Shown piece after piece: positions 43,512 through 54,672 of a stretch of 64,000 bases of DNA. The position numbers and the translations under genes were made by a program. The stretch spans positions 62,001-126,000 of the forward strand of contig VIKE01000010.1 in the NCBI GenBank assembly GCA_008080565.1. Reading direction: 5' to 3'. Numbering within the stretch: position 1 is the stretch's first letter; each line of letters starts with the position of its first letter. The DNA comes from Rhodocyclaceae bacterium. Its GTDB lineage: Bacteria; Pseudomonadota; Gammaproteobacteria; Burkholderiales; Rhodocyclaceae. The notes beneath the pieces are model-generated. The model did no database searches. It saw only the letters and a list, made by a program, of their open reading frames with translations, and was not told where the DNA came from.

Positions 43512-44453
43512 TTATCGTTCAATCAGCGGACGCAAGGTATCGGCCAGCGCTTCAGCATCGAATTTTGCGACATAGGCATCAACACCAACCGACTTCCCCA
43601 TTGCCCGATTGGCCTCGGACGAGAGTGAAGAGTGCATGACCACCGGTACGCCTTCAAAACGAGGATCCGATTTGATATTTTTGGTCAGGACATAACCATC
43701 CATTTCGGGCATTTCAGCGTCAACCAGAATCAGACGAACATCTTGACGGATACTTTGCCCCATCTGCGTGGCGTGAGCAGCAATCCCCTGGAGGCGCGTC
43801 CACGCCTCCATGCCATTGGTGGCATGTTTGTGACGCACACCAAGCTTGTCAAGGACCTCGGCGATTTTGCGCCGAGCAACGATCGAGTCATCGACGAAAA
43901 ATACGCTCGTATCCGGATCAACCCGTGCCGGGGTGATATCGACAATCATGGCCTCACCGAATGCATTGGCAAGAATCTGCTCGACATCAAGAATCGAAAC
44001 CAACCCGCCACTTTCTAGTTCGATGACGGCTGTAATTAGCCCCTGATTCGTCGCCAGCACACTTTCCGGCGCTTTCACTCGCTCCCAATCAACACGAATA
44101 ATGCGATCGACGTCGTGAACCAGAAAGCCGAGCGTACGCTTCGAATACTCAGCCACCATCATGGTCTTGCCGAGTCCTGCTGGCGCATCCAGATGCATGA
44201 ACGGCGCCAGCGAAAGCACCGGAATGACATTCCCTCGCAACGAAATCAGCCCCTCGACACCACGTGGCATGTTGGGGGTTTTGGTAATGTGCGGCGTCCT
44301 GCCGACCTCTCGGACCTTGAATACATTGATGCCGAATATCTCGCGCGTTCCGAGCGAGAACAGCAAAATTTCCATTTTATTGGAACCCGCCAGTCGCGTC
44401 CGAGCGTCGACGCTATCAAGCAGGTTTTTATTCTCAACGAGTTCCATCGCCAA
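43512..44453 (-). CDS. cheV: chemotaxis coupling protein CheV (CheW plus receiver)
   Basis: CheV proteins join a CheW-like coupling domain to a receiver and act in adaptation. Here the 313 residues have the CheW domain at about 20-165 (IFGINVFKVREVGRTPHI, LISLRGNVIPVLSLAPF) and the receiver at about 185-310 (FFVDDSIVARRKI, VDAEMPEMDGYVLTKNI). A second cheV lies 11 bases upstream; the two are similar enough in layout to suggest duplication. Confidence 0.93.
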   Translation of the reverse strand: MAMELVENKNLLDSVDARTRLAGSNKMEILLFSLGTREIFGINVFKVREVGRTPHITKTPNMPRGVEGLISLRGNVIPVLSLAPFMHLDAPAGLGKTMMVAEYSKRTLGFLVHDVDRIIRVDWERVKAPESVLATNQGLITAVIELESGGLVSILDVEQILANAFGEAMIVDITPARVDPDTSVFFVDDSIVARRKIAEVLDKLGVRHKHATNGMEAWTRLQGIAAHATQMGQSIRQDVRLILVDAEMPEMDGYVLTKNIKSDPRFEGVPVVMHSSLSSEANRAMGKSVGVDAYVAKFDAEALADTLRPLIER

Positions 44454-44464
44454 CTCCCGCTATC

Positions 44465-45439
44465 TCAGGCCGCACGAACCGGCGTAGTATCCACGCCCAG
44501 TCGCCGCGCTAATGTTTCAGACAGGCGCAAGGGCTCGAACTTTGGCACATATTCATCCACGCCCACCGATGCCCCCAACTTTTGATTGGACATCCCGGAC
44601 AAGGACGAATGCATAATCACGGGAATCCCATTGAATCGGGGATCTGACTTTATTTTCTTGGTCAGAATATAGCCATCCATCTCAGGCATTTCAATGTCAG
44701 TCAGCACCAGGCTGATCATTGACGAAGCCGGCTTACCAACCGACTGCGCATAGGCAGCGACTTTCTCCATCTCTTCCCACATCTGGCGGCCATTCACCGC
44801 CGAGATACCTCTTACACCCATGGCCGCAAGCGTACGTTCAATTTGCTTGCGGGCAACGCTGGAGTCGTCGCAATAGAAAACCGTGCTATCCGGCTTGTCG
44901 ACAGCAACAACCCCGCGGTACATGATTTCATTGTCGATACTCGTGGTTTCCGAAAGCACCTTCTCGACATCCATCATCATCACCAGGCGGTTGTCCTCCA
45001 GTTCGGTGACGGCCGTCACCAACCCGCCAGTTTGCGAAGTGAGCATCTCGGGAGGAACACGCATTTTGCTCCAGTCGAGGCGAAGGATAGTATCGACCCC
45101 TTCAACGAGAAAACCCTGCGTATGACCGTTATATTCGGTAACGATCATTATTTCGCGTGGTGTTTCAGGGGAGATGCCTGAATATTTGGCGAGGTCAATC
45201 ACCGGCACCAATGCCCCGCGCAAACTGACCATGCCCTCAACGGAAGCAGGCATATCGGGAGCAGCAGTGATCACCGGGGTACGCATGACTTCACGCACCT
45301 TGAAGACATTGATGCCATAGGTTTCGCGACGTCCTGTACGCTGATCCACGCCGAGAAAGAACAAAAGAATCTCGAGCTTGTTGGTGCCCGCCAATTTTGT
45401 TCGCGCGTCGATATTCTTTAATAGTTCAGACATTGTCAT
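44465..45439 (-). CDS. cheV: chemotaxis coupling protein CheV (second copy)
   Basis: CheW-receiver fusion of 324 residues. CheW part about 25-170 (TYGINVFKVREVMRTPVI, MVSLRGALVPVIDLAKY); receiver about 190-315 (FYCDDSSVARKQIERTL, VLTDIEMPEMDGYILTKKI). It differs from the next gene by an insertion near residue 33 (DQRTGRRET). It starts at ATG and is preceded by a 152-base gap with a probable sigma-28 promoter, so it opens the cheV-cheV-cheY-cheZ-cheA unit. Confidence 0.93.
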   Translation of the reverse strand: MTMSELLKNIDARTKLAGTNKLEILLFFLGVDQRTGRRETYGINVFKVREVMRTPVITAAPDMPASVEGMVSLRGALVPVIDLAKYSGISPETPREIMIVTEYNGHTQGFLVEGVDTILRLDWSKMRVPPEMLTSQTGGLVTAVTELEDNRLVMMMDVEKVLSETTSIDNEIMYRGVVAVDKPDSTVFYCDDSSVARKQIERTLAAMGVRGISAVNGRQMWEEMEKVAAYAQSVGKPASSMISLVLTDIEMPEMDGYILTKKIKSDPRFNGIPVIMHSSLSGMSNQKLGASVGVDEYVPKFEPLRLSETLARRLGVDTTPVRAA

Positions 45440-45567
45440 CCTCTTGCATGTTGCGTATCCGGCCGCCTACGGTAGTTAGAAGCTCAAGAATTGAGCGCCT
45501 CTCACCTTATCGTCGACCAGCGACGAACCTGCTACCAGCACCATTTGGGTGCCCACCCCGTTTTCCA

Positions 45568-45594
45568 TTTACGGCCTACAGCACCGAACATTTA
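45568..45594 (-). promoter_or_regulatory. probable sigma-28 promoter of the cheV-cheV-cheY-cheZ-cheA unit
   Basis: On the minus strand TAAATGTT (45594-45587), an 11-base spacer and GCCGTAAA (45575-45568). Spacing is exact and the -10 part is close to that of fliC. The -35 differs in two of eight bases and overlaps the stop codon of the STAS gene. The transcript would have a leader of about 120 bases. Confidence 0.6.
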
Positions 45595-45897
45595 GGAAAT
45601 TTGAAACAATTTACCAAAATTAGCAATATCTAGCACCTGTTTTACGTTCCCGCGAACGCCGGTCAGTGCAACCTCCTTGTTTGCTCCGCCTAATTTATCA
45701 CGCAACATCAACAACATACCCAACGCCGAGCTATCAAGATAATCGACCCCAGCAAAATCCACTGCAACCGACCGAACGTCGGAATCTGCAACCAAGGGTT
45801 CGTAGGCGGCACGAAACTCACGGTGGGTATTGAAATCAAAACGACCAGCAAGCTTGATGGTGACCTTGCCGGATTCATTGAGAATACTTGCCTGCAT
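45592..45897 (-). CDS. STAS-domain protein
   Basis: A 101-residue protein of SpoIIAA/anti-anti-sigma type: VTIKLAGRFDFNTHREFRAA (about 12-31), and VDFAGVDYLDSSALGMLLML (about 46-65) with the Ser normally phosphorylated by a partner kinase (DSSALGML). The ATG at 45897 (MQASILNESGK) is chosen; an upstream frame extends to 45993 but lacks a sensible N-terminus. It sits between cheB and cheV. No partner kinase or phosphatase is seen in the window, so its input is unknown. Confidence 0.88.
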   Translation of the reverse strand: MQASILNESGKVTIKLAGRFDFNTHREFRAAYEPLVADSDVRSVAVDFAGVDYLDSSALGMLLMLRDKLGGANKEVALTGVRGNVKQVLDIANFGKLFQIS

Positions 45898-45973
45898 TTG
45901 TTTTCCTATCCAAAAAAACGAACTGAGTCCTAGTTTAATCCTTTGGCCATCGGCAACAACCCCGACTGGCGGG

Positions 45974-47020
45974 TTACGCGCAAATTGCGGCAATCACCCT
46001 CCGCGCTATATCTTCCAGCGAGCACTGCTCTTCTACCGCACCAATCAGAAAGGCTTCGCGCGGCATTCCGTAAACAACACAGCTCGCCTCATCCTGACCG
46101 AAGGTTCTCGCACCAGCCTGACGCAGGCGTAACAAACCTTGAGCACCATCCTTGCCCATTCCCGTGAGGATAACGCCAACTGCCTTGCGCCCAACCAAGG
46201 CGGCAGCAGAATCGAATAGAACATCGACCGATGGGCGATGGCGATTGACAGGTGGCGTTGGTGCCAACTCGGTGAGAAAACCGGAATTGCCCCGCCGAAT
46301 AAGCAAATGAGAATGTCCCGGCGCAATATAGACGGTACCCGGCTCGATCTTTTCATTCCCCTGCGCCTCGATGACACGCGGCGCGCAAAGCGAGTCCAGA
46401 CGTCGTGCGAATGAGGCAGTGAAGGATTCCGGCATATGCTGAACGATGAGAATGGGCGGGCAATCTGCGGGAATTCCCAGGAGAAATTCCTTGATTGCCT
46501 CGGTTCCTCCGGTTGAAGCGCCGACAAAGATTATTTTTCCACTCGCGGCCAAGCCGGGTCTGGTCGGCGTCGCTAACGACGGCGAAGCGGCGGATGAACT
46601 CATTGACCCACGCAAACGCGCACCTTTGGCTGCGCGGATTTTTTCGACCAGTTCCTCTGCATAGTTTTCCATGCTCCTACCACTATCGGCCCGTGGCTTG
46701 CCAATAAAATCAATTGCACCCAGTTCAAGCGCTTTCAGCGTAGTCTCAGAACCAGATTCGGTGAAAGACGAGACCATGACGACCGGCATAGGTCGCAAGC
46801 GCATCAAGCGCTCGAGAAACTCGAGCCCACCCATTTTGGGCATATGGACATCGAGGGTCATGACATCAGGATTCAAAGCCTTGATCATTTCACGCGCAGT
46901 CTGGGCATCAGGAGCAGCCCCCACCACCTCCATATCGGGCGCCATGCTGATCAACTTGCTCAACAGACCGCGCATTAATGCCGAATCATCAACGATCAGG
47001 ACTCGAATTTTCATGGGCAT
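45974..47020 (-). CDS. cheB: chemotaxis methylesterase CheB
   Basis: CheB removes methyl groups from chemoreceptors. The 348 residues comprise a receiver (about 3-125, [14 protein letters not shown] and [12 protein letters not shown]) and the methylesterase (about 165-345) with the catalytic Ser in FVGASTGG, His in [10 protein letters not shown], and Asp in [10 protein letters not shown]. Start at the first or third codon (MPMKIRV). It forms the adaptation pair with cheR, with cheD in between. Confidence 0.95.
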   Translation of the reverse strand: MPMKIRVLIVDDSALMRGLLSKLISMAPDMEVVGAAPDAQTAREMIKALNPDVMTLDVHMPKMGGLEFLERLMRLRPMPVVMVSSFTESGSETTLKALELGAIDFIGKPRADSGRSMENYAEELVEKIRAAKGARLRGSMSSSAASPSLATPTRPGLAASGKIIFVGASTGGTEAIKEFLLGIPADCPPILIVQHMPESFTASFARRLDSLCAPRVIEAQGNEKIEPGTVYIAPGHSHLLIRRGNSGFLTELAPTPPVNRHRPSVDVLFDSAAALVGRKAVGVILTGMGKDGAQGLLRLRQAGARTFGQDEASCVVYGMPREAFLIGAVEEQCSLEDIARRVIAAICA

Positions 47021-47056
47021 CTATTGGGAAAAATTTCAAAAATGGCGTTTTTTTCT

Positions 47057-47072
47057 GGTTGACCGTGTCAAA
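47057..47072 (+). repeat. GGTTGACCGTGnCAAA copy 2
   Basis: Second copy of the 16-base element seen at 17718-17733, here at the cheD 3' end in the cheD-cheB gap. A TTGGGAAAAATTTC stretch lies close by, as at the first copy. Confidence 0.35.
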
Positions 47073-47645
47073 CGAACAACTCAACATCGCCTTCAATGGT
47101 GGAGCCGGTCAAACGCACCTTGTAATCATTTTCGCGGCTGAACAAGGTTTCGTTATGAACCCGGTGCAGCTTCTTGACCAGCACACGCCCCGTATGCGGA
47201 AAATAATAGACTTTCCGGGGATATGAATCCAGCAAGTCCTTGGCAATAACGGGGACCTTTTCCGTTTTCAGAAAATCAAGAACGAATTCCGCATTTTTCG
47301 CGCCAACGTTACTGCTCGCCAGACTCGCCATAACGGCCCCGCCGCCAAAAACCTTGGCTTCAAGACGGTTGCGTCGGGCGCCAAGCTTCAACAGATGATT
47401 GATCAACACCTCCATGGCGTACGTACCATAGCGGGTCGACATCGCAAGCGGAAATGATTCATCCCGCCAATTCCGGAGTCGGCGTCACGAATACAGGCCG
47501 CGACACAGGAGCCGAGCACCGTCACCAGCAAGGCTTCCTTGCTGGAAACAAAATATTCGCCCGGTAATATCTTGGCAGCTTCGAGACCGAATTTCCGGTC
47601 GAAGTATCGATTGGTCGCAAGCTGCTCGTCGTAGGAATGTTGCAC
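47068..47645 (-). pseudogene. cheD: chemoreceptor deamidase CheD, frameshifted
   Basis: CheD deamidates glutamines on chemoreceptors. The gene is split over two frames. The 5' part (47645 to about 47450) gives the family N-terminus with the catalytic Cys in [10 protein letters not shown] and His in GGMNHF. The 3' part (about 47450 to 47068) continues in another frame as [17 protein letters not shown] and runs to a normal end. The break is at TTTCCGC (47454-47448 minus strand), where one extra C would restore the frame. Either the gene is inactive or the base is a sequencing error. Confidence 0.85.
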
Positions 47646-47656
47646 CCGGCGCGTCC

Positions 47657-48559
47657 CTATCGAACATGCACCGGGGCATAGACTGTCTTGCCCTGGGACT
47701 TGAAAAGATCGGCTGCATGCAGAAAACTCTCTGAGTGGCCGGCAAACATCAGCCCGTCAGGCTGCATGATTGGAGCAAAGCGCGACAGAATCTTGTACTG
47801 CGTCGGCTTGTCGAAATAGATCATGACATTTCGGCAAAAAATCACGTCGAGCGGCCCCTTGACTGCATAGCTCGTGTCCAGCAGATTGATCCGCTGAAAG
47901 CTGACCATCTGCTTCAGCTCCGGACGAACCGAGACAAACCCGTCCTGACTGCCAGTGCCGCGCAGAAAGAATTTACGCAAGCGCTCCGGCGACAGCTTTT
48001 CAACCCGTTCGACTGGATACACCCCTTTGGCGGCAGTCGCCAACACATTGGTATCGAGATCCGAGGCGATGATCGAGATGTGCGAAACATTGGTCCCAAA
48101 GGTTTCGGCTACGGTCATCGCGATCGAATAAGGCTCCTCACCCGTTGAAGCCGCCGAGCACCAGACCCGGATAGGCCGTTTCGCGCCGATCTTGCGTATA
48201 TGATCGGCAAATATCGGGAAGTGATGCGGCTCGCGAAAAAAAGAGGTCAGATTTGTTGTCAGCGAATTGACGAAGCGCTCCCACTCATCGCCGCCATTTC
48301 GCTCCAGCCCATCAAGATACTCCGCAAAAGACCGCATGCCCGTGGCGCGTAGACGTCTCGCCAGACGCGAATACACCATGTCCTGTTTGACCGGCGACAA
48401 TGAAATGCCGGCGTGCTGATAGATCAGTTTGCGAACGCGCTCAAAATCGGTGGTCGAAAACGTAAACTCCCGTACGTTGCCATCTCGAGCCGGCAGACTG
48501 GCTGACAGCGATGACCGGATCGCCGAAACAGGCGGAGCAGCATTTCGAATATCGACCAT
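47657..48559 (-). CDS. cheR: chemotaxis methyltransferase CheR
   Basis: CheR methylates chemoreceptor glutamates with S-adenosylmethionine. From the ATG at 48559 ([12 protein letters not shown]) it has 300 residues. The N-terminal helical domain shows [22 protein letters not shown]; the Rossmann domain has [29 protein letters not shown] and [13 protein letters not shown]. It lies 2 bases after the chemoreceptor gene, whose C-terminal WEEF tail is a likely CheR-binding tether. Confidence 0.95.
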   Translation of the reverse strand: MVDIRNAAPPVSAIRSSLSASLPARDGNVREFTFSTTDFERVRKLIYQHAGISLSPVKQDMVYSRLARRLRATGMRSFAEYLDGLERNGGDEWERFVNSLTTNLTSFFREPHHFPIFADHIRKIGAKRPIRVWCSAASTGEEPYSIAMTVAETFGTNVSHISIIASDLDTNVLATAAKGVYPVERVEKLSPERLRKFFLRGTGSQDGFVSVRPELKQMVSFQRINLLDTSYAVKGPLDVIFCRNVMIYFDKPTQYKILSRFAPIMQPDGLMFAGHSESFLHAADLFKSQGKTVYAPVHVR

Positions 48560-48561
48560 GG

Positions 48562-51399
48562 CTAGAACTCTTCCCACTCGTCATCAAGACTGACATGTTG
48601 CACCTGTGCCTTTGGGGCTCTGGGCGGCTCATTTTTCATTGCGGACTCAGCCTTACGCTCGATTCGAGGTGGCGGCGAAGCAAGACGTGAAGTTACTTTG
48701 CCATTGCCGATCCGGAATACCGCAACAGTCTGCGCCAATTGATGCGCCTGCTCTTCCAGGCTCTCGGCTGCTGCCGCAGCCTGCTCAACGAGTGCTGCAT
48801 TCTGCTGCGTCACCTCATCCATCTGGCTTACCGCCAAACCAACTTGCTCGATACCCGCGCTCTGCTCGGCACTCGCGTCGGAAATATCCCCCATGATTTT
48901 GGCTACGCGCTTGATGCTCGAGACAACCTCCTCCATCGTCCGGCCGGCCTGATCAACCAATTTGTTGCCGGTTTCGACCTTTTCGACCGAGTCAGAGATC
49001 AGCCCCTTGATTTCCTTCGCCGCAGCAGCACTGCGCTGGGCCAAATTGCGCACCTCGGTAGCCACCACCGCAAAGCCGCGGCCCTGTTCTCCTGCCCGCG
49101 CAGCCTCGACTGCCGCGTTGAGCGCGAGAATGTTGGTCTGGAAGGCGATACCGTCGATCACCCCGATGATGTCGGCAATCTTGCTGCTCGACTGATGGAT
49201 GGCGCTCATGGTGTTGACCACTTGGCCCACCACTTCGCCCCCCTTGTCGGCAACCCGCTGCGCTACGCCGGCCAACTCGTTCGCCTGGCGCGCGTTGTCG
49301 GCATTCTGTTTCACGGTACTGGTCAATTGCTCCATGCTCGACGCCGTCTCTTCAAGACTGCTGGCCTGCTCTTCGGTCCGCCCCGACAGATCCTGGTTGC
49401 CCGATGCAATCTCCTTGGCCGCCGTATTGATCGTCTGCGCAGATAGTTGAATCTCGCCAACCAGATTGCGTAACTTCGTGACAGTCTGGTTGGCATCATC
49501 GCGCAGGCGACCAAAGGTCCCCTGATACGTGCTGGTCAGCGTCTGAGTCAGGTCGCCATCGGCCACTCTGGACAACAGGTCGGCAATCTCGCCGATCGCC
49601 GCACCGCTGGTTTCAACCAAGCTATTGATCCCGGTACCAAGCTCCTTGTAAAAGCCTTCCAGCGACGAAGTCTCGAGGCGCGCCGCAAGATCGCCGGCCG
49701 AAGCACGCGACACGAGATCAGCAACTGATCGCTGCGCATTCAACTCGGCCGTACGATCGACCCATTCGCCCACCGTGCCAAGCCGTTCGCCGCGCTCGTT
49801 GATGATCGGATTGGTAATGATGCTATAGATCCGCCGACCGATATCGAGCTCTGTCCGGCGAGTACCCTGCAACTCGCGCAGGCTTTTGAGTGCCGCAGCG
49901 GGGTCCTGATAAAACCCCCCGATATTGCTGCCAACAAACCCGTCCACAGTGAAATCCGGCTGCTGCTCACGAAGGCCCGGTTCTATCTGGCGCAAAGTGC
50001 TCAACAGCCCCTTGTTGGCATAGATCACCGTCCCATCGTCATCGGCAATCCGCAGATTGGCCGAAACGCAATCGAGCGCGATACGGATACGGAGATTATC
50101 GTTGGCAATTCGCTGCGTCTCAGCAACATTGAACCCCTGCTGAATCTGCATCGACTGCAGGCCCTGAAGAACTTTGCCCAGTTCATCATTGCGCGACAGA
50201 TTGACATTGCGTGTAAAGTCGCCATTCGCCAAGGCCCGAAAGGTATCGAGAATCGAGTCGATAGGACGGGTTATCGAGCGAATCATCGCCACCGCAATCC
50301 CCGCACCAACAGCAAGCGCCGAAAGCACAACAAAAACAATCCAGAGTCGTTCGCTGGCGAATGCTTGCTCGCTTTCAGTCAATTGAGCCTGCCCTTGCTC
50401 AACCTGAAACTTGAACAGTTCCGAAGCCTTTTTTGCGGTAGCAGTGTAATTCGGATTGATCTGCGTGAGCAGGATCAGGTTTGCCTCCTCGAAACGTCCA
50501 GCAAGCAACGCTTCCTTTGCCGGCAAGAGTCCTTCTGCAACGTAACGCTTGCCAGCTTGCTCGAAAGCATCCGCCAGTTGACGGTGCTCATCGGAGTCCA
50601 GCGTCTTCTTGTAGCGCTCCCACTGCCCTCCAATCTCGGCAAGATTGGCATCGATCTGCTTGATGTGAAAATCCAGTGGATGATCATGCAGCTTGGCATG
50701 CTGACCAACCGGATCATGCTGCAAAGACAACAGAACCTGCGACCGGTTATCGGCCATTAGCTTGCCGATGGTGGCCAGCGCCTGGGTCGGCTGCAAGCGA
50801 TTATTGTAAAGACCGCCGACCGCGCTATTGGTATTCGCCATCCCCCAGACGCCCAACCCTGCGACGACTACCATGGCCGCTAATAGCATCCCGAAACCAG
50901 CCACCAGCCGGTACTTCAAAGACCATCCGGCAAGAAGGCCTTCGCCTCCCTTGACCACTTCGCCGTGACGAATCTGCAGACCACCCGCCTTTTTTTCACG
51001 GAACAGCCGATATGCGTTTTCCGCGGCATCGATCTGCTGCCGCGTCGGCTTGCGGCGAACTGACATGTAGCCGGCCAACCGGCCACCGTCGTACACCGGG
51101 GTCGCGGTAGCAAGCACCCAATAATAGTCGCCATTCTTGCAGCGATTCTTCACCAAGCCTGTCCATGGGCGGCCATCCTGAAGATCCCGCCACATATCGA
51201 CGAAGGCCTCTGCTGGCATATCCGGATGACGCACAATGTTGTGCGGCTGGCCGATCAATTCGGATTCAGAGTACCCGCTGATATCGATAAACTCTTTGTT
51301 TACATAGGTAATCTGGCCCTTTACGTCGGTCTTGGACGCGATAAGCGTACGCTCATGCAATTCGACTTCCACATTGGTCACAGGCTGATTAATTCGCAT
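48562..51399 (-). CDS. methyl-accepting chemotaxis protein with two PAS domains
   Basis: A 945-residue receptor. An Aer-type cytoplasmic PAS comes first (about 20-115, with [20 protein letters not shown] and [14 protein letters not shown]). Then come a membrane segment (about 162-185), a periplasmic helical domain (about 190-355), a second membrane segment (about 358-380), HAMP (about 380-432), a second PAS (about 450-560), a HAMP-like part, and the MCP signalling domain (about 690-890, with [21 protein letters not shown]). It ends DDEWEEF, a CheR-tether-like pentapeptide. Aer-like PAS domains bind FAD in relatives, so redox or oxygen sensing is plausible. Confidence 0.93.
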   Translation of the reverse strand: MRINQPVTNVEVELHERTLIASKTDVKGQITYVNKEFIDISGYSESELIGQPHNIVRHPDMPAEAFVDMWRDLQDGRPWTGLVKNRCKNGDYYWVLATATPVYDGGRLAGYMSVRRKPTRQQIDAAENAYRLFREKKAGGLQIRHGEVVKGGEGLLAGWSLKYRLVAGFGMLLAAMVVVAGLGVWGMANTNSAVGGLYNNRLQPTQALATIGKLMADNRSQVLLSLQHDPVGQHAKLHDHPLDFHIKQIDANLAEIGGQWERYKKTLDSDEHRQLADAFEQAGKRYVAEGLLPAKEALLAGRFEEANLILLTQINPNYTATAKKASELFKFQVEQGQAQLTESEQAFASERLWIVFVVLSALAVGAGIAVAMIRSITRPIDSILDTFRALANGDFTRNVNLSRNDELGKVLQGLQSMQIQQGFNVAETQRIANDNLRIRIALDCVSANLRIADDDGTVIYANKGLLSTLRQIEPGLREQQPDFTVDGFVGSNIGGFYQDPAAALKSLRELQGTRRTELDIGRRIYSIITNPIINERGERLGTVGEWVDRTAELNAQRSVADLVSRASAGDLAARLETSSLEGFYKELGTGINSLVETSGAAIGEIADLLSRVADGDLTQTLTSTYQGTFGRLRDDANQTVTKLRNLVGEIQLSAQTINTAAKEIASGNQDLSGRTEEQASSLEETASSMEQLTSTVKQNADNARQANELAGVAQRVADKGGEVVGQVVNTMSAIHQSSSKIADIIGVIDGIAFQTNILALNAAVEAARAGEQGRGFAVVATEVRNLAQRSAAAAKEIKGLISDSVEKVETGNKLVDQAGRTMEEVVSSIKRVAKIMGDISDASAEQSAGIEQVGLAVSQMDEVTQQNAALVEQAAAAAESLEEQAHQLAQTVAVFRIGNGKVTSRLASPPPRIERKAESAMKNEPPRAPKAQVQHVSLDDEWEEF

Positions 51400-51424
51400 C
51401 TTTTTTCTCTATGAACCTGTCGTC

Positions 51425-54121
51425 TTAGAACTCTTCCCACTCGTCATCATCCGGCTCAACGAGCGCCGGTATCTTGACCGAGGAAACACTCTTGGGGGCT
51501 GCTGCGGTCAACTGCTTGGGAGGCGTACTTTTCCCGCCCCCACGCATGCTTTCCAGCAATCCGATAACGCGTGCAGATCGATTGGTAAATTCGCCGGATA
51601 TTTGCGCCCGCGCGCCATCCGTGTTGCCGGCCAACTGGGTGCGAATGACATCCGCTGCACAACGATGGAATCCGGCATGCTCACCTTTGAGCTCGGTGTA
51701 TTTGGAGTTACCGCGCAACGCGCGGCCATCGCCGTGGATCCAGCAACCGAGCGCACACTGGTCGTCACGCCCGACGATAGCCGGATCAAGCTGCTCACCA
51801 CCTCCGGCTACATAATCGAGCAGGCGTTGCTTCCATTTTCCATGCGCGGCTATCGCACCATCAAAATCCAGGCCGGCAAGTTCCGACTGCCCCTGAACGA
51901 TCAACCCGCCCGACAGACGGAACACCGCAACCGACTCTGCCAAATTGCGCGCCTGTTCTTCCAGGCTTTCAGCTGCCGCTGCGGCTTGTTCTACCAGCGC
52001 GGCATTCTGCTGCGTCATTTCGTCCATCTGGCTAACCGCCAGGCCAACCTGCTCTATACCCGCAGTCTGCTCGCGACTGGCGTATGAAATATCAGACATG
52101 ATCTTGGCGACACGCTGGATACTTGCCACCACTTCACCCATGGTCTGCCCTGCCTGATCGACCAAACGTCCACCGGTTTGCACCTTATCGACGGAATCGG
52201 AAATCAGGCTCTTTATTTCCTTGGCCGCAGCGGCGCTGCGCTGAGCGAGATTTCGGACTTCAGTTGCCACCACGGCAAAACCACGCCCCTGTTCACCGGC
52301 ACGAGCCGCTTCGACAGCCGCATTAAGTGCCAGGATATTCGTCTGGAAAGCAATACCGTCAATAACACTGATGATGTCCGAGATTCTGTTCGAAGCCTGG
52401 TGAATCGCCCCCATGGTTTCCACAACCTGCCCAACCACCAAGCCACCCTTTTCTGCAACCCGCTGCGCGCTACCCGCCAGTTCGTTGGCTTGGCGAGCGT
52501 TGTCAGCATTTTGTTTGACCGTGCTGGTCAGCTGTTCCATGCTTGACGCGGTTTCTTCGAGGCTCGATGCCTGCTGCTCGGTACGCCCTGACAAATCCTG
52601 GTTGCCGCTGGCGATTTCCTGCGCAGCCGTATTAATGGCGTCGGTCGCGCTCTTGATCGAGAAAATAATCTCCTGGAGGTTGTCGACCGTAACGTTGGCA
52701 TCATCCTTCAGGCGGCCAAGCACCCCCTGATACTCAGTATCGATCTTGCGCGTCAGATCTCCTTGCGAAAGTCGCGTCAGCATGGCCCCAACATCACCTA
52801 GCGCCCGGCTATTTACTTCGAGAAGATCATTAATGCCGGTGGAAATCTGCCGGAAGAAGCCGCTCATCTCGCTGGCATTAATACGGCGCGAGAAATCGCC
52901 AGAAGCAGCGGCGGCAATAATGCTGCCGACCTCCTCCTCGACTGCCACTTCAGCGGTTCGATCCGTCCATTCGACAACCGTTCCGAGACGCTCATTCCGT
53001 TCATTGACGATAGGGCTGGCAACCAATCTGAACGTACGGCCACCCACCAGAATTTGGGTGCGATGCATGCCTTTCAGCCCAGCCAGAAGATTGCGCTGAT
53101 GCGCGGTATTCTTGTGGTAAATATCAAAATTCGAACCCAGGATCGAATTTGCCCTGAATGACGGCAGGTCTTTGCGAATATCCGCCTCGGCCACCCGCAT
53201 CATTTCCAGCACCGCAGCATTGCAATAGACAATCATCCCATCCGGATCAGCAACCATTACGCTGTTTGATGTCACATCCAGAGCCACCTTGATGCGAAGC
53301 GCCTCATTGGCCACCTTGCGCTCCGCCTCGGTACGTGCCTTGAGATCAGTCTGCATGCGACTGAGCGCATTCATTAACTGCGCGGGTTCGTCGTTGCCGC
53401 TTACATCAATGCTGTTATCAAGTTTGCCCGTAGCGACCGCATCAGCGACGCCAACAGCCTCGCCGAGCGGGCCGGTGATCTGGCGGGTCACCCACAGTCC
53501 GGCCGGCACCATGATGATCAGCGCCAATCCAATCATAAATAGCATGGTGGTTTGGACACCCGACTTGACTGTGTCAATTTCAGCCAAGTCGCGAAGGTTA
53601 TTTTCCTTTTGGAGCAGCAGGATTTCATCAACCGCATCGAACCACGCTTGCATTTTTGGGCGAAACCCATTGAAGAAATGATCTTCAAGCTCCGGGCGGT
53701 TCCCTGCCTTTATCAGCGCGAACATCCGGGAGATAGATATCTCTGCTGCTTTCCTTGCCAACACGATACGCTCGTGTATTTCCTTCCCGCGCGCCGAGCC
53801 AAGCGTTTCACCAATCTGGTTTTCTGACGCCACGTAAGCTTGGAGATCGGCACTGACCTTCTTTTCCTCACCTAGCTGCTTCTCCGTCTCCTCGTAGATC
53901 ATGGCGGTAAGCACGTGCCTGCTGATCAACAGGTTCCGCGCGCGCATGTCAACCGCCAACTCAGTCTTCTTGATATTGTTATTGGCGATGTGATCAACCT
54001 TGTCGCTAATCGAATTCAGGCTAAGCCAAGCAATCGCAACAAACGCGATCATCAGCGCCAGTGCACCAACAGTCGTCAAGATCAGGCGAGTGCCAATCTT
54101 GTAATTACGTAAATTCAACAT
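51425..54121 (-). CDS. methyl-accepting chemotaxis protein with PAS and zinc-binding CZB domain
   Basis: An 898-residue receptor: membrane segment (about 14-36), a periplasmic helical sensor (about 40-185), a second membrane segment (about 190-210), HAMP, a cytoplasmic PAS (about 285-390), a HAMP-like part, and the MCP signalling domain (about 510-720). After it comes a CZB domain (about 755-860) with the expected zinc ligands His760, Cys789 (CALGCW), His815 and His819 (HAGFH). It ends [11 protein letters not shown] domains in TlpD-type receptors sense oxidants or zinc. It is adjacent to cheW. Confidence 0.93.
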   Translation of the reverse strand: MLNLRNYKIGTRLILTTVGALALMIAFVAIAWLSLNSISDKVDHIANNNIKKTELAVDMRARNLLISRHVLTAMIYEETEKQLGEEKKVSADLQAYVASENQIGETLGSARGKEIHERIVLARKAAEISISRMFALIKAGNRPELEDHFFNGFRPKMQAWFDAVDEILLLQKENNLRDLAEIDTVKSGVQTTMLFMIGLALIIMVPAGLWVTRQITGPLGEAVGVADAVATGKLDNSIDVSGNDEPAQLMNALSRMQTDLKARTEAERKVANEALRIKVALDVTSNSVMVADPDGMIVYCNAAVLEMMRVAEADIRKDLPSFRANSILGSNFDIYHKNTAHQRNLLAGLKGMHRTQILVGGRTFRLVASPIVNERNERLGTVVEWTDRTAEVAVEEEVGSIIAAAASGDFSRRINASEMSGFFRQISTGINDLLEVNSRALGDVGAMLTRLSQGDLTRKIDTEYQGVLGRLKDDANVTVDNLQEIIFSIKSATDAINTAAQEIASGNQDLSGRTEQQASSLEETASSMEQLTSTVKQNADNARQANELAGSAQRVAEKGGLVVGQVVETMGAIHQASNRISDIISVIDGIAFQTNILALNAAVEAARAGEQGRGFAVVATEVRNLAQRSAAAAKEIKSLISDSVDKVQTGGRLVDQAGQTMGEVVASIQRVAKIMSDISYASREQTAGIEQVGLAVSQMDEMTQQNAALVEQAAAAAESLEEQARNLAESVAVFRLSGGLIVQGQSELAGLDFDGAIAAHGKWKQRLLDYVAGGGEQLDPAIVGRDDQCALGCWIHGDGRALRGNSKYTELKGEHAGFHRCAADVIRTQLAGNTDGARAQISGEFTNRSARVIGLLESMRGGGKSTPPKQLTAAAPKSVSSVKIPALVEPDDDEWEEF

Positions 54122-54149
54122 GCTACGGCTCCTGGTTGAGGGCTGTACG

Positions 54150-54650
54150 TTATTCGCTGGCCGAATCGATGAGCGCCATATCCGCGCTGGTCATCAGTCG
54201 CTCGATGTCAGTGACGATCATCATGCGGTTATCGATCGTTGCCAGACCAAGAATGTATTTGGTATCGAAAGTCCCGGAAAAATCTGGTGCCTGGCGAATC
54301 TGCGAACGCGTCAGCGAAAACACATCAGAAACGCTGTCGACCACAGCACCGATCACACGGCCCGCGATATTGAGAATGATCACCACCGTAAAGGGCGTGT
54401 ATTCGATTTTGCCAAGATTGAATTTGATACGCAGATCAACGATTGGAACGATGATGCCCCGCAGGTTGATCACTCCCTTTATGAATGGAGGAGCATTGGC
54501 AATCAGCGTTGGTGGCTCGTAGCCGCGAATCTCCTGCACCTTGAGGATATCGATTGCATACTCTTCACTGCCCAGAGTGAAGGTCAGGTATTCACTTGGC
54601 ACCAGATCGTCATCACTTGCCGCGCCACTGCCATGGTTCATCGCTTCCAT
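54150..54650 (-). CDS. cheW: chemotaxis coupling protein CheW
   Basis: CheW bridges receptors and CheA. The 166 residues show [22 protein letters not shown] (split at [15 protein letters not shown], about 21-35), [18 protein letters not shown] and the later TDIERLM. Start at the first or the fourth codon (MEAMNHG). It lies between the second receptor and the second cheA and presumably serves that kinase. Confidence 0.94.
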   Translation of the reverse strand: MEAMNHGSGAASDDDLVPSEYLTFTLGSEEYAIDILKVQEIRGYEPPTLIANAPPFIKGVINLRGIIVPIVDLRIKFNLGKIEYTPFTVVIILNIAGRVIGAVVDSVSDVFSLTRSQIRQAPDFSGTFDTKYILGLATIDNRMMIVTDIERLMTSADMALIDSASE

Positions 54651-54672
54651 CTCTTGCTCCTTAATTCAACTG

